Positions 16,290-25,253 of a DNA stretch of 64,000 nt are shown here, piece after piece (the stretch's first letter is position 1; each line of letters opens with the position of its first letter). Source of the stretch: CAXMST01 sp963712765 (GTDB lineage Bacteria > Actinomycetota > Thermoleophilia > Solirubrobacterales > 70-9); NCBI GenBank assembly GCA_963712765.1, contig CAVQIX010000004.1:372001-436000 (forward strand), written 5' to 3'. The notes beneath the pieces are model-generated. The model was not told where the DNA came from. It did no database searches and worked only from the letters and a program-made list of their open reading frames with translations. Made by a program: the position numbers and the translations under genes.

Positions 16290-19214
16290 ATGAGCGCTGA
16301 GACGGAGACCACGGAGGTGGGCGACCCGCGCGCCGAGGTCGTCGACCACGCGCCCGCCTGGGTCGCCGACGGAACCCCCGAGCCGCTCCGCGCCGGTCTG
16401 ATCGACGCCGTCGGCTCCCGCGGGGCCCTGATGCGTGCAACCGACATCGTCCGTTTCGCCTCCGATGCGAGTCCCTACCTGCGATTTCCTCAGGCGGTCG
16501 CCCAGCCGCGCGATGAGTCCGAGATCATCGCTCTGCTCGCCTACGCGCGCCGGGTCGGCCTGCCCCTCACCTTCCGGGGTGGCGGCACCAGCCTCAACGG
16601 GCAGGCGCAGAGTGACGGGCTGCTGGTCGATCTCCGCCGTCACCTGCGTGGGATCGAGGTTCTCGAGGACGGGGCAGCCGCACGAGCCCAGCCCGGAGCG
16701 ATCCTCGGCCACGTCAACCGCGCGCTCGCGCCGCACCGGATGAAGCTCGGTCCCGATCCGGCCAGCACAGACATAGCCACCGTCGGCGGGGTGATCGCCA
16801 ACAACTCCGGCGGGATGCGCTGCGGGACGACCCGGGACTCATACTCGACCCTGCGATCGCTGCGGTTCCTTCTCCCCTCGGGAACGGTGATAGACACCGC
16901 GGCCCCCGGGGCGGTCGAGGAGTTCGCACGGCTCGAGCCGGAACTGCACCGCGGACTGGCCGAGATCCGCGACGAGATCCGCGGCGACGGCGACCTGCGT
17001 GAGCGGATCCGTCGCAAGTTCGAGATCAAGAACACGATGGGCTATCGGCTCTGCGCCTTCCTCGACGCCGACGAGCCACTGGAGATCTTCCGCCGTCTGC
17101 TGGTCGGCTCGGAGGGGACCCTCGCCTGCGTCACCGACGCTACGTTCGAGACGGTCCCGGTCCCGGAGCGGACCACCGTCGCCTGGATTCACTTCCCCGA
17201 CATCGCGGCGGCGACCGGCCCCGTCCGGGACCTCGTGGCGGCGGGCGCCCGCGCGGTCGAGATGATGGTGGCGCCGGCTCTGATGGTCGCCGCGAACTCG
17301 ATTCCCGGCGCGCCGGAGTACTGGAAGGAGCTGCCGCCCGACAGCGCCGCGCTACTGGTCGAGTTCGGGGCCGATGACGCCGACGGCCTGGCGATCGCCG
17401 AGGCCGCGGCCGACCAGGTGCTTGAGTCGCACGAGGTCCTGGGGCTCGTCGATTGGTCCCGGGACGAGCACACGATCGAGATCTATTGGACCGTGCGCGA
17501 GGGGATGCACGGCCTGGTCGGCAAGCTGCGGCCGCCCGGCACGGCGCTGATCGTCGAGGACGTCTGCGTGCCGCCGGATCTCCTCGCCGCGTGCGCCGCC
17601 GACCTGCGGGAGCTGCTCGGGGAGCATGGATTCCTGACCGGCGTCGCCGGCCACACATCGGCCGGGAACCTCCACTTCATGCTCACCCCGGACTTCGCCA
17701 AGCCGGAGGACCGCGAGCGATACGGGAGCTTCATCTCGAAGATGGTCGAGCTCGTGATCGATCGCTACGACGGCTCGCTCAAGGCTGAGCACGGGACGGG
17801 GATCAGCATGGCCCCCTTCGTCGAGCGGGAGTGGGGGCGCCGAGCGACGGAGTTGATGTGGCGGGTCAAGGAGCTCGCCGATCCCGACGACGTTCTCTCT
17901 CCGGGGGTCTTGCTCAACCGCGACCCCGACTGCCACCTCGAGCACCTCAAGGCGACCCCTGAGATCCATGAGACCGTGACAGGCTGCGTCGAGTGCGGCT
18001 TCTGCGAGCCGGTCTGCCCGAGTCGCGACCTGACCCTGACCCCACGGCAGCGGATCGTGATCGCTCGTGAGATCGCCCGCCAGCCGACCGGTTCGGATCT
18101 GTCCGCGACTCTCTCGCGCGAGTACGACTACGACGGTCTTCAGACCTGCGCCGTCGACAGCAGCTGCAGGCACGCCTGTCCGCTCGGCATCGATACCGGC
18201 GCCTACGTCAAGGCACTGCGCGCCGACCGCCACACCGGGCGCGCGGAGCGCGAGGCGGAGAGGCTCGCGCGGCGCTGGGAGGTCGTCGAGCGCGGCGCCA
18301 GGGCCGGGCTCGGCGCCGGGGAGGCGCTTGCCCGGGCGCTCGGGGACCGGGCCGTGACGTCGATCACCGGCGCCGTGCGCGCCGCCGGATCGGAGGAGCT
18401 GATCCCCGGCTGGATCGAGCCGATGCCGCCGCCGCAGCGCCGCGGTCTCCCGCGCGGCGATCAGGCCTCGGCCGCCGCCGTCTATCTCCCGGCCTGCATC
18501 AACAGGATCTTCGGTACCTCCCATCCCGAGTACAGGGGCTGGATGGGGAGCCTGCCCGAGGCGATGGTCGAGGTCTCGCGCCGGGCCGGGATCCCGGTCT
18601 GGATCCCGCCCGACGCGCCCGGCACCTGTTGCGGGACCCCATTCAGCTCCAAGGGCTATCGCGGTGCCCATGAGTGGATGGCGAACCGGACGATCGACAG
18701 CCTCTGGCACTGGAGCGGCGCCGGCCGCCTCCCGATCGTGATCGACGCCAGCTCATGCACGCAGGGAGTGATCGAGTGCGCCGATGTGCTTAGCGACGCC
18801 AATCGCGAGCGCCATGCCGAGCTGCAGATCGTCGACTCCGTCGAGTGGGCTCACCTGCGGCTTCTGCCGGCGCTCGAGATCCTGCGCCTTGTGGGGTCGC
18901 TCACGATCCACCCGACCTGTTCGGGGCGGGAGCTGGGCCTTGGGCCCAGCCTGATCGAGCTCTGCGAGGCTCTGGCCGAGCGGGTCGTGGTGCCGGACTC
19001 GGCGAACTGCTGCGGCTTCGCGGGCGATCGCGGTTTCCTCCACCCCGAACTGACCGCCTCGGCCCTAGCCGAGGAGGCGGCCGAGGTCGCCCGCGAGGAC
19101 GCCGAGGTCCACGTCTGCCACAACCGCACCTGCGAGATCGGCCTCGAGCGCGAGACCGGCGAGCCCTACGCCTCGGTGATCTACCTGCTCGAGGAGTTGA
19201 CCCGGCCGGCCTGA
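16290..19214 (+). CDS. FAD-linked 2-hydroxyacid (D-lactate/glycolate-type) dehydrogenase with Fe-S and CCG domains
   Basis: A 974-residue three-part protein. An FAD-binding PCMH domain (about 60-270; FRGGGTSLNGQA, GVIANNSGGMRCG) is followed by the FAD-oxidase C domain with HTSAGNLHFML and a flavin-site SLKAEHGTG motif. Then come two 4Fe-4S motifs (CVECGFCEPVCP and a partner CAVDSSCRHACP), and CCG domains including TCCGTPFSSKG and ANCCGFAGDRGF. This is the Dld/GlcD-GlcF fused type that passes electrons from a D-2-hydroxy acid to the respiratory chain. The ATG at 16290 follows GGAAGGAG; upstream in-frame codons overlap the previous gene. The substrate is unknown; the adjacent decarboxylase suggests an aromatic or long-chain 2-hydroxy acid. 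Confidence 0.9.
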   Translation: MSAETETTEVGDPRAEVVDHAPAWVADGTPEPLRAGLIDAVGSRGALMRATDIVRFASDASPYLRFPQAVAQPRDESEIIALLAYARRVGLPLTFRGGGTSLNGQAQSDGLLVDLRRHLRGIEVLEDGAAARAQPGAILGHVNRALAPHRMKLGPDPASTDIATVGGVIANNSGGMRCGTTRDSYSTLRSLRFLLPSGTVIDTAAPGAVEEFARLEPELHRGLAEIRDEIRGDGDLRERIRRKFEIKNTMGYRLCAFLDADEPLEIFRRLLVGSEGTLACVTDATFETVPVPERTTVAWIHFPDIAAATGPVRDLVAAGARAVEMMVAPALMVAANSIPGAPEYWKELPPDSAALLVEFGADDADGLAIAEAAADQVLESHEVLGLVDWSRDEHTIEIYWTVREGMHGLVGKLRPPGTALIVEDVCVPPDLLAACAADLRELLGEHGFLTGVAGHTSAGNLHFMLTPDFAKPEDRERYGSFISKMVELVIDRYDGSLKAEHGTGISMAPFVEREWGRRATELMWRVKELADPDDVLSPGVLLNRDPDCHLEHLKATPEIHETVTGCVECGFCEPVCPSRDLTLTPRQRIVIAREIARQPTGSDLSATLSREYDYDGLQTCAVDSSCRHACPLGIDTGAYVKALRADRHTGRAEREAERLARRWEVVERGARAGLGAGEALARALGDRAVTSITGAVRAAGSEELIPGWIEPMPPPQRRGLPRGDQASAAAVYLPACINRIFGTSHPEYRGWMGSLPEAMVEVSRRAGIPVWIPPDAPGTCCGTPFSSKGYRGAHEWMANRTIDSLWHWSGAGRLPIVIDASSCTQGVIECADVLSDANRERHAELQIVDSVEWAHLRLLPALEILRLVGSLTIHPTCSGRELGLGPSLIELCEALAERVVVPDSANCCGFAGDRGFLHPELTASALAEEAAEVAREDAEVHVCHNRTCEIGLERETGEPYASVIYLLEELTRPA

Positions 19215-19344
19215 GGGGGCGGGGCGAGGAGACCAAGGTGGCCTACAGCCACTTCGCCGGCGCCCGAGGGGCGACGGCCCGGGGAGGGCCGCACGATCAA
19301 AGCAGATGCCGCCGCGGCGGCATCGGTAGCCTCCTGCGCTCGCG

Positions 19345-20568
19345 ATGACCACCACCAACGCCCGCCTCGCGGAGACCCGTGCGAAGACCGACGAAGCCGT
19401 GCTGCGCGAGGTGGTCGAGGCGCTGGCCCCGATCGAGCGACTCGCCGGATCGGCGGGCGAGCGTGAGGCGGCCGAGTGGATCGCGGAGCGGATGCGGGCC
19501 GCCGGGGCCGAGGCGAGCGTCGAGGAGGAGCGCTTCCACGACGGCTACGCCGGGATGATCGCGAAGCTGGTCGGGATCGCTGCGGGCGCCGGCGCGCTCG
19601 CCGTGACGAACGGCCGGGTCGAGCGGCTGGCCGCCGCAGTCGCGGCGACCGCGACCGCGCTGATCGCCGATGACATCTCCAATGGTCTTCGGCCCTGGCG
19701 CAAGGCGACGATGGAGCTGAAGCCGACCTGGAATGCCGTCGGCGTGGCCGGCGACCCCGCGGCCGACCGGACGCTTGTGGTGATGGCGCACCACGATGCG
19801 GCACGCACCGGACTGATCTTCGACGAGACCGCACAGCGCCTGCTCGGCGAGCGCCTCCCCGGGATCGTCGAGCGGATCGATACATCGCTGCCGCTGTGGT
19901 GGCCGCTGCTGGCCGGTCCCGCGACGGTCGCCGCCGGCGCTGCGACCGGTCGCCGGAAGCTGACCGCCGCCGGCACCTTCGTCAGCGCCGTCGGCACCGC
20001 GGTGATGGCCGACATCGAGCGCAGCCCGGTCGTGCCGGGCGCCAACGACAACCTCAGCGCGGTCGCCGTCTTGATCGCGCTCGCCGAGGCGCTGCGGGAG
20101 AAGCCGATCGAGGGCCTACGCGTGGTCCTCGCATCCTGCGGGGCCGAGGAGGTCCTCCAGGGCGGTGTCTACGGCTTCTGCGAGCGGCACCTGGCGCCCC
20201 TGGACCGCGAACGAACGTGGATCCTCAACATCGACACGGTCGGCTCGCCCGGGCTGGTACTGCTCGAGGGGGAGGGGCCGGTGGTGATGGAGGACTTCTT
20301 CGACGTCACCTGGCGCGATCTGATCGCCGAGGTGGCCGCGCGGGAGCGGATCCCAATCCGGCGCGGGATGCGGGCCCGGACCAGCACCGACTCCGTCGTC
20401 CCCAGCCGAATGGGGATTCCGACCGCCTGCCTGGTCTCGGTCGATCGCTACAAGGGCCTGAGCAACTATCACCAGCCCAGCGACGTTCCCGAGAGCCTCT
20501 CCTATCCGACCGTCGCCTGCGCAGCCGATCTCGCCGAGGCGATGGCCCGGGAGCTCGCCTCGGGCTGA
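19345..20568 (+). CDS. M28-family zinc aminopeptidase with inserted membrane helices
   Basis: A 407-residue peptidase. M28 metal ligands can be followed in order: HHD (149-151), Asp235 in PGANDNLSAV, catalytic Glu268/Glu269 in CGAEEV, Asp297 in NIDTVG, and His376 in NYHQPSD. Hydrophobic segments at about 75-108 and, unusually, two helices at about 184-200 and 207-223 lie between the first and second metal ligands. The protein is therefore probably membrane-embedded with the active site on a folded domain. There is no signal peptide. The ATG start is at 19345. The flanking genes are unrelated and no substrate can be assigned. Confidence 0.85.
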   Translation: MTTTNARLAETRAKTDEAVLREVVEALAPIERLAGSAGEREAAEWIAERMRAAGAEASVEEERFHDGYAGMIAKLVGIAAGAGALAVTNGRVERLAAAVAATATALIADDISNGLRPWRKATMELKPTWNAVGVAGDPAADRTLVVMAHHDAARTGLIFDETAQRLLGERLPGIVERIDTSLPLWWPLLAGPATVAAGAATGRRKLTAAGTFVSAVGTAVMADIERSPVVPGANDNLSAVAVLIALAEALREKPIEGLRVVLASCGAEEVLQGGVYGFCERHLAPLDRERTWILNIDTVGSPGLVLLEGEGPVVMEDFFDVTWRDLIAEVAARERIPIRRGMRARTSTDSVVPSRMGIPTACLVSVDRYKGLSNYHQPSDVPESLSYPTVACAADLAEAMARELASG

Positions 20569-20599
20569 GCTCGCGGTCGCGGGCTGCGAGACTCATCCC

Positions 20600-21976
20600 G
20601 TGGCCGACAAGAAGCTTCCAAAGGGACGGATCAATCGGCTTGCCAGGGTGGGCGCGGCCGCGGCTTCGCAGGCGGTGAAGCAGACCGGGACCAAGGCGGC
20701 GAACGTCGGTCGCTCCGAGCAGAGGGCCGATGCCGCCCTCGAGCGCCGTCAGGTCGAGGCCGCGAAGCAGATCGTCAGGGTGTTGGGGGGGATGAAGGGG
20801 GCGGCGATGAAGGTCGGCCAGGTGCTCAGCTTCGTCGATCTCGGCATCGTCCCCGAGGAGTACCGTGAGGAGTTCCAGGCCGAGCTCGCCAAGCTGCGCG
20901 ACAGCGCGCCCACGGTCAGCTTCGAGCAGATGAAGGACGTGATCGAGGACGACCTCGGTGAGCCGATCGACGCGATCTTCTCCGAGTTCGACCCCGAGGC
21001 GATCGCCGCCGCCTCGATCGGTCAGGTCTACCGCGCGAAGCTGGGCGACGGGCGCGCGGTCGCCGTCAAGGTCCAGTACCCGGGCATCAACAGGGCGGTC
21101 GAGGCCGACATGAAGAACCTCGGGGTCATCATGCGGCTGATCCGGGGGATCACACCGCAGATGGACATGCAGGCGGTCGGCGATGAGATCCGCGAGCGCG
21201 TTGTCGAGGAGCTTGACTACGAGCTCGAAGCGTCCAACCAGCGGACGATGGCGCGCCTGTACCGCGGCCACCCGTTCATCGTCATCCCCGACGTCGTCAC
21301 CTCGCTGTCGCGAGAGCGGGTGATCGTCACCGAGCTGGTCGAGGGTGACGGCTTCGAGCAGATCCGGACCGAGAGCCAGGCCGAGCGTGACCGCGTCGGC
21401 GAGATCATCTTCCGCTTCTACTACGGCTCGATGTTCCGCCATGGTCGCTTCAGCGGCGACCCTCACCCGGGCAACCTGATCCGTCAGCCCGACGGCAGGA
21501 TCGCCTTCCTCGACTTCGGTCTGTTCAAGTCGGTGGATCCGGACGTCACCGAGAAGGAGCTCGCATGCCAGCGAGCGGTCTGCGAGGGCAAGCACGCGGA
21601 GCTGCACCGGCTACTCAGCGAGTACGGCTTCATCCCGGAGCCGGCGAAGCTCGATCCCGAGGTCCTCTGGGAATACGTGGTCGAGGGTGTCTGGTGGTAC
21701 ACCGAGGATCGGAGCGTCAAGCTCGATCAGAGGATCGTCTCGACCGTGGCGATCGAGACCTCAGACCCGCGCTCCAGGCACTTCCGGGCGATGCGTCACC
21801 AGGACATCGTGCCCGAGCACCTCTTCGGGCGGCGCCTTGAGATCCTGACCCTCGCCGTTCTCGGCATGCTCGAGGCCGAGGCCAACTGGCACCGGGTTGC
21901 GCGTGAATGGATCTATGGCGATGAGCCGGTGACCGAGCTCGGCCGCCAGGAGGCCGAGTACCTGTCCAGGAGCTGA
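20600..21976 (+). CDS. ABC1/UbiB (AarF)-family atypical kinase/ATPase
   Basis: A 458-residue ABC1-family protein. The signature KxGQ motif is MKVGQVLS, and the Ala-rich nucleotide loop is AAASIGQVYRA with the lysine strand AVAVKVQYPG. The catalytic loop is GDPHPGNL and the metal motif FLDFGLF. Family members support isoprenoid-quinone or other lipid metabolism; specificity here is unknown. It lacks the long C-terminal transmembrane segments of proteobacterial UbiB. The start is GTG at 20600, 31 bases after the peptidase gene. It converges on lipB with a 15-base gap. Confidence 0.92.
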   Translation: MADKKLPKGRINRLARVGAAAASQAVKQTGTKAANVGRSEQRADAALERRQVEAAKQIVRVLGGMKGAAMKVGQVLSFVDLGIVPEEYREEFQAELAKLRDSAPTVSFEQMKDVIEDDLGEPIDAIFSEFDPEAIAAASIGQVYRAKLGDGRAVAVKVQYPGINRAVEADMKNLGVIMRLIRGITPQMDMQAVGDEIRERVVEELDYELEASNQRTMARLYRGHPFIVIPDVVTSLSRERVIVTELVEGDGFEQIRTESQAERDRVGEIIFRFYYGSMFRHGRFSGDPHPGNLIRQPDGRIAFLDFGLFKSVDPDVTEKELACQRAVCEGKHAELHRLLSEYGFIPEPAKLDPEVLWEYVVEGVWWYTEDRSVKLDQRIVSTVAIETSDPRSRHFRAMRHQDIVPEHLFGRRLEILTLAVLGMLEAEANWHRVAREWIYGDEPVTELGRQEAEYLSRS

Positions 21977-21991
21977 GCGGGTCGGGGGCCG

Positions 21992-22798
21992 TCAGGCCGC
22001 CCCGAGCGGCACCCCCGCCCTTCCCGCGAGCTGGCCGGCGCTGACCTGCTCGGAGACGCGCTCGAAGGTCTCGGCAAAGTGGCCGGCGACGGTGTCGCCG
22101 AAGGCGGCGAGATCCTGCTCGGCGCCGAGCTCGCGGGCTAGCGAGGTCATGCGCACGTACTCGATCCCGCAGGGCACGATCCACTCGAACGGCTGCAGGT
22201 CGTTGTTGACGTTGATCGCGAGTCCGTGGGTGGTGATGCCGCGGCTCACGTGGACGCCGATCGAGCCGATCTTGCGCGCCTGCGCCCCGCTCGAGCCCGG
22301 CTCGGAGGCCGCTCCGACCGCGGTGCCCTGGGGCCCCGGCTCACCGGTCGGGATCGGAGGCGCTCCGGCGGTCCAGACCCCGGTCAAGCCGTCGAAGACC
22401 TGGGCCGGGACGCCGTGTGCGGCCAGCGATCCGGTCATCACCCGCTCGAGCCGGCGCACGTAGGCATGGACGTCCTCGCCGTAGGAGCCGAGGTCGACGA
22501 TCGGATAGCCGACCAGCTGTCCGGGTCCGTGGTAGGTGACCCGACCGCCTCTGTCGGTCTCACAGACCTCGATCCCCTGCATCCGGTACCAGTCCTCGCC
22601 CATGCCGAGCTCGCCGGCCTCACTCCGCCGGCCCTTGGTGAACACCGGCCAGTGCTCGAGCAGCAGAAGCAGATCCGGGACCGCCCCGCGCCGGCGGGCA
22701 TCGCGGAGCTTCTCCTGAGCGACCAGCGCGTCGGGATAGTGGAGCGTGGGTAGCCGCGCCACCCAAAGCTCGTCGCTCCATTCGCCGCCGTCCGACAT
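21992..22798 (-). CDS. lipB: Octanoyl-[acyl carrier protein]:protein octanoyltransferase
   Basis: LipB transfers octanoate from ACP to lipoyl domains, the substrate for LipA. The motifs are GGRVTYHGPGQLVGYPI, the lysine strand RKIGSIGVHVSRGITTHG and the catalytic cysteine in IVPCGIEYV. At 268 residues it is longer than usual: about 28 Gly/Pro/Ala-rich residues are inserted between TGVWTAGAP and ARKIGSIG, probably a surface loop near the active-site lid. The ATG is at 22796-22798. It is 32 bases downstream of the amino-acid dehydrogenase gene and in the same direction as the BCKDH operon, whose E2 is a likely target. Confidence 0.95.
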   Translation of the reverse strand: MSDGGEWSDELWVARLPTLHYPDALVAQEKLRDARRRGAVPDLLLLLEHWPVFTKGRRSEAGELGMGEDWYRMQGIEVCETDRGGRVTYHGPGQLVGYPIVDLGSYGEDVHAYVRRLERVMTGSLAAHGVPAQVFDGLTGVWTAGAPPIPTGEPGPQGTAVGAASEPGSSGAQARKIGSIGVHVSRGITTHGLAINVNNDLQPFEWIVPCGIEYVRMTSLARELGAEQDLAAFGDTVAGHFAETFERVSEQVSAGQLAGRAGVPLGAA

Positions 22799-22830
22799 CC
22801 GCGACTGAGTCTGGCAGGCTGGCGTTCCCC

Positions 22831-23889
22831 TCAGCCGCGGTCGAGGTGGAACTCGCGCCGCCGGGGCGTACCCTCGAGGCGGTCGGCCGAGCGACGGCTG
22901 GCCGCCGCCATCGGCGTGATGCCCTCGTCGTCCGCGTCGGCGAGGATCTCGACCACCGTGGCCTCGATCCCCGCGGCCAGCTGCAGGGCACGCGAGTGCG
23001 GGTAGCCGCGCAGCTCGCCGTAGACGCTGATCAGGCCACCGACGTTGGCGATGAAGTCGGGCGCGTAGAGGACGTCACGCTGGGCGAGTCGCTCCGCCAT
23101 CGCCTCCGACGCGAGCATGTTGTTGGCGGCGCCGCAGAGCACCTCGCAGCGGAGTCGTTCGACCGAGATCTCGTCGATCACACCGCCCAGCGCACAGGGG
23201 GCGAGGACCTCGCACTCGTGCGCGAGTGCGTCCCCGGGCTCGATCCATGCGGCGCCGAGGGATTCGGCGGCATCGCGCTTGGCCGGGTCGACGTCGGTGA
23301 TCGCCAGCCGCGCGCCATCATCGGCGAGCATCGCCGCCAGATGGGAGCCCACGTGGCCGAGGCCGATCATCGTGATCGACCGGCCGTGGAGGGATGGCCC
23401 ACCGAAGCGGGCGCTCGCGCAGGCCCGCATCGCGGCCCGGACCCCGAGCGCGGTCACCGGACTCGGATCACCGGAGCCGCCGTGCGCGGCATCAAGGCCG
23501 ACGACATGCGCGGTCCGCTCGCCGATCACCGCCATGTCCTCGGCCCCGGTGCCGACGTCCTCGGCCGTCACGTAGCGGCCCTCGAGGGATTCGACCAGAT
23601 CACCGAAGTCGAGCAGTAGTGCCCTCCGGAGCTCACCCTCGGGCCGCTGTTCGCCGGGCGCTGCGATCACGCCCTTGCCGCCGCCGAGGTCGAGACCCGC
23701 TGCGGCCGCCTTGTGGGTCATCGCCTCGGCCAGGCGCATCGCATCAGCAATCGTCTCGTCGTCGCTGCCGTAGCTCCACAGCCGCGCCCCGCCGAGAGCC
23801 GGCCCGAGCACCGTGGAGTGGACCGCAATCGCGATCGTCGCTCCCGATCGGGCACCGCGCTCGGCGACGATCTCCTCGAAGCCTCTCAT
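22831..23889 (-). CDS. Glu/Leu/Phe/Val dehydrogenase (leucine/valine dehydrogenase type)
   Basis: A 352-residue NAD-dependent amino-acid dehydrogenase that would deaminate branched-chain amino acids to 2-oxo acids. The catalytic/substrate region reads GPALGGARLW and MTHKAAAAGLDLGGGKGVI, with active-site lysines in MTHK and GGGKG. The NAD-binding fold includes GLGHVGSHLA. The length fits leucine or valine dehydrogenase, not the ~420-450-residue glutamate enzymes. The ATG at 23887-23889 overlaps the E2 stop by 4 bases, so it is the distal gene of the BCKDH operon and supplies that complex with substrate. Confidence 0.92.
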   Translation of the reverse strand: MRGFEEIVAERGARSGATIAIAVHSTVLGPALGGARLWSYGSDDETIADAMRLAEAMTHKAAAAGLDLGGGKGVIAAPGEQRPEGELRRALLLDFGDLVESLEGRYVTAEDVGTGAEDMAVIGERTAHVVGLDAAHGGSGDPSPVTALGVRAAMRACASARFGGPSLHGRSITMIGLGHVGSHLAAMLADDGARLAITDVDPAKRDAAESLGAAWIEPGDALAHECEVLAPCALGGVIDEISVERLRCEVLCGAANNMLASEAMAERLAQRDVLYAPDFIANVGGLISVYGELRGYPHSRALQLAAGIEATVVEILADADDEGITPMAAASRRSADRLEGTPRRREFHLDRG

Positions 23890-25253
23890 CGCGCGCCTCC
23901 CTCGTGGGGGTCGGCGCCCTCGAGCCGGTCCTTGATCCCGCCGAGGAACCGGGCCGCGACGGCACCGTCGAGCGCCCGGTGGTCCCACGACATGCACAGG
24001 TACGACATCGGCTTGATCGCGATCGATTCGCTGCCGTCAGCTGCCTCGATCGCCACCGGCCGCCGGACCACCGCCTCGAGATCGAGGATCCCGACCTGCG
24101 GCTGGTTGATTATCGGGGTCGCGATCACGGCACCGAACTGGCCCGGGTTGGTGATCGTGAAGGTGCCGCCGACGAGATCGTCGGGTTCGAGCTGTCCCGC
24201 GCGGGCCCGGTTCGCGACGTCGCCGATCGCCGCCGCCAACCCCTCGAGCGAGAGTCTCTGGGCCCGGCGGATCACCGGTACGACGAGGCCGTCGGCAAGC
24301 GCCACCGCGATCCCGAGGTTGACGTCGGAGTGGTGGACGATTTCATCACCCTCGATCGAGGCGTTGAGGATCGAGTGCTCCTGCAGCCCCGCGATCGCCG
24401 CGCGCGCAACGTAGGCGAGGTAGGTCAGGGGGACCCCCCGTTCGCTCATCGCCCCCTTGCGCTCGGAGCGATCGCGGACCACGGCCGAGAAGTCGGCCTC
24501 GACCACCGTCGTGCAGTGGGCCGCGGTGCTGCGGCTCTCGACCATATGGCGGGCGATCGCCTTCCGTATCGGCTCCATCGGCTCGCGCCGGGTCGGTCCG
24601 ACGAGGTCGGCCGCAGGGTTCGGTTCGACGCGCGCGGCCGGCAGCGGGCCGTCAGCCTCATCATCGGCGTCGGGACGGTAGGGCGACTCGCTGTGCAGCG
24701 GCCGGTCGTGGCCGTTCGCCGTCGGCTCGCCCTCGCCCCCGCCGTTGTCGGCGACGGTGGCTTCGGCCCGCGCGATGTGGGCGAGCAGGTCGGTCTTTCG
24801 GATCCTTCGGCCGACGCCGTGCCCCTCGACCCGGTCGAGATCGATCCCCATCTCATCGGCGATCCTGCGAACGACCGGGGAGTAGTAGCGAGAGCGGTCG
24901 AGCTCGTCACCGCCCCCGGGCCCCGGGCCACGCTCGCCGGCGGCGCCTGGAGAGGTCCCGGTCTCGCTGCGCTCCGCTCCTGGCGCGGAGCCGGGGAGGC
25001 CGTCGATTCTGGCGATCACGGTGCCGACGGGGACGGTCTCGCCCTCTTCCACGAGGTGCTCGCCCACTATGCCGGCCGCCGGGGAGGGCACCTCGACGTC
25101 GATCTTGTCGGTGCTCACCTCGCACAGGGTTTCGTCCGCCGCGACCTCATCGCCCGGCTGCTTGAGCCAGGAGGCGATCGTCCCCTCGGCGACCGATACC
25201 CCCATCTGGGGCATCACCACCTCCGATGCGGCATCAGTAGCTGAGGAGCTCAC
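23886..25253 (-). CDS. Branched-chain 2-oxoacid dehydrogenase E2 (lipoyl acyltransferase)
   Basis: A 455-residue E2 with one lipoyl domain (1-80; lipoyl-lysine Lys50 in VSTDKIDVEV), a Gly/Pro-rich linker, a peripheral subunit-binding domain (~127-165, SPVVRRIADEMGIDLDRV then GHGVGRRIRKTDLL), a second linker and a C-terminal acyltransferase domain. The catalytic motif is DHRALDGAVAARFL, with the HRxxDG His and Asp intact. It carries acyl groups between E1 and CoA. The GTG start at 25253 lies 20 bases inside the E1-beta gene. A PDH or OGDH role is possible, but the amino-acid dehydrogenase neighbour favours BCKDH. Confidence 0.94.
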   Translation of the reverse strand: MSSSATDAASEVVMPQMGVSVAEGTIASWLKQPGDEVAADETLCEVSTDKIDVEVPSPAAGIVGEHLVEEGETVPVGTVIARIDGLPGSAPGAERSETGTSPGAAGERGPGPGGGDELDRSRYYSPVVRRIADEMGIDLDRVEGHGVGRRIRKTDLLAHIARAEATVADNGGGEGEPTANGHDRPLHSESPYRPDADDEADGPLPAARVEPNPAADLVGPTRREPMEPIRKAIARHMVESRSTAAHCTTVVEADFSAVVRDRSERKGAMSERGVPLTYLAYVARAAIAGLQEHSILNASIEGDEIVHHSDVNLGIAVALADGLVVPVIRRAQRLSLEGLAAAIGDVANRARAGQLEPDDLVGGTFTITNPGQFGAVIATPIINQPQVGILDLEAVVRRPVAIEAADGSESIAIKPMSYLCMSWDHRALDGAVAARFLGGIKDRLEGADPHEGGAR

